A stretch of DNA of 6,596 nucleotides from Campylobacteraceae bacterium (GTDB taxonomy: Bacteria; Campylobacterota; Campylobacteria; Campylobacterales; Sulfurovaceae), in assembly GCA_026985655.1 (NCBI GenBank), contig JALSQB010000229.1, forward strand, positions 1 to 6,596, written 5' to 3'. Below, piece after piece: positions 5,892 to 6,596 of this stretch (the stretch's first letter is position 1; the number at the start of each line of letters is the position of its first letter). The translations under genes and the position numbers were made by a program. A model generated the notes under the pieces. The model was not told where the DNA came from, did not search any database, and worked only from the letters and a program-made list of their open reading frames with translations.

Positions 5892-6596
5892 ATGGATAGA
5901 TTAATAGTAAAAAACTTCGGACCCCTTAAAGATGTAGATATTGAGCTTAATAAGATAAATCTTTTTATTGGTGAAAATGGTAGTGGAAAGAGTGTTTTAG
6001 GGAAGATACTTACTATTGTTACAAGTGCTTTTTTGGAAAAAAGTGAAGAAAAAATTTTTCAAGAATTTAAAAAATATAATATTAATTATATTAATGCAAC
6101 AACAATAATTTTATTAGTTAATAGTGAAAAAACTATTTTTGAATTAAAAAAGAATAAAGTTGTCTCATATAAACAAATAGAATTAACGGAGTATGATGTA
6201 GCAGAAATACTTTCTCAAGCTTTAGTTGAAATAACTACAAAAGATAAAATAGAAACAAATGCACCTTTATTAAAAAAAATAAAAGATTATTTTCGTCCTA
6301 GAATTCTTACTCCTGAAGAAAGTCAAAAAAAACTAAAAGAGATGCTCGAGGTATTAACTAATTTAAAACCAAATAAAGCTATAGAAAAACCTCAACATAT
6401 TTCTCAATATATTCCAGCAGAAAGAAATCTTATTTCCATTTTTAGTAAGTCTATAAGTAGTTTTTTAACAGCAGATATTCCTTTGCCAAAATTTCTTCTT
6501 AGTTTTAGTAGTGAATATGAAAAAGCTCGTAATACTATTCAAGAATTAAATTTATTAGAAGTTCAATATCAATTTAAAGAGGGAAGAGATTATATT
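5892..6596 (+). CDS. AAA/ABC-type P-loop ATPase, N-terminal part (runs off the window)
   Basis: An open frame of 235 codons runs without a stop to the window end. The opening LIVKNFGPLKDVDIELNKI followed by FIGENGSGKS (25-34, Walker A with K33 and S34) is the classic start of AAA_15/AAA_21-type ATPases, related to SMC/RecF and OLD family proteins. YIPAER (173-178) is a second motif common in this group. The signature, Walker B and any C-terminal effector (for example Toprim, HNH or HEPN) would lie beyond 6596, so the subfamily cannot be decided. The start is set by the extended -10 promoter and an AGG at 5880-5882. By hand count the stretch is about 24% GC, against about 40% in sampled lines of petB, with many Lys, Ile and Asn codons ending in A or T. 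This suggests horizontal acquisition. Many such ATPases serve in phage defence, but that is inference here. Confidence 0.82.
   Translation, partial: MDRLIVKNFGPLKDVDIELNKINLFIGENGSGKSVLGKILTIVTSAFLEKSEEKIFQEFKKYNINYINATTIILLVNSEKTIFELKKNKVVSYKQIELTEYDVAEILSQALVEITTKDKIETNAPLLKKIKDYFRPRILTPEESQKKLKEMLEVLTNLKPNKAIEKPQHISQYIPAERNLISIFSKSISSFLTADIPLPKFLLSFSSEYEKARNTIQELNLLEVQYQFKEGRDYI

Overview
The window looks like chromosomal DNA from a Campylobacterota (epsilonproteobacterial) bacterium, probably a free-living Sulfurimonas/Sulfurovum-like lineage. The evidence is the low GC content, an unsplit cytochrome b joined to a two-haem membrane-anchored PetC in a petA-petB-petC operon, and AT-rich promoters in which the -10 box is the clearest element. 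The genus assignment is an inference; no rRNA or tRNA is present to confirm it.

Layout from left to right: the 3' end of mnmG (tRNA U34 modification, 1-354); an AT-rich gap holding a good sigma70-type promoter and an inverted repeat; the petABC operon (564-3307), which encodes a complete cytochrome bc-type quinol:cytochrome c oxidoreductase; a rho-independent terminator (3322-3375); moaA (3445-4419), first enzyme of molybdenum cofactor synthesis; a convergent minus-strand gene (4416-5423) for a membrane-anchored endonuclease/exonuclease/phosphatase-fold protein whose stop codon interlocks with that of moaA; a short divergent intergenic region; a 70-residue protein with two acidic DG repeats, resembling TerB-like folds (5538-5750); and the first 235 codons of a P-loop ATPase (5892 to the window end), which is much more AT-rich than the rest and has its own extended -10 promoter.

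How the genes relate: PetA (Rieske Fe-S), PetB (dihaem cytochrome b) and PetC (dihaem cytochrome c) form one respiratory complex that oxidises quinol, almost certainly menaquinol, and reduces periplasmic cytochrome c. The three genes are tightly coupled, and in both junctions the stop codon of one gene forms part of the Shine-Dalgarno sequence of the next. MoaA supplies cofactor for molybdoenzymes that may share the same respiratory chain, but nothing here links it to petABC beyond proximity. The most likely site of an accessory or undescribed system is the right edge, where the compositionally foreign ATPase runs out of the window. Its partner genes, if any, are not visible, so no new system can be demonstrated from this sequence alone.
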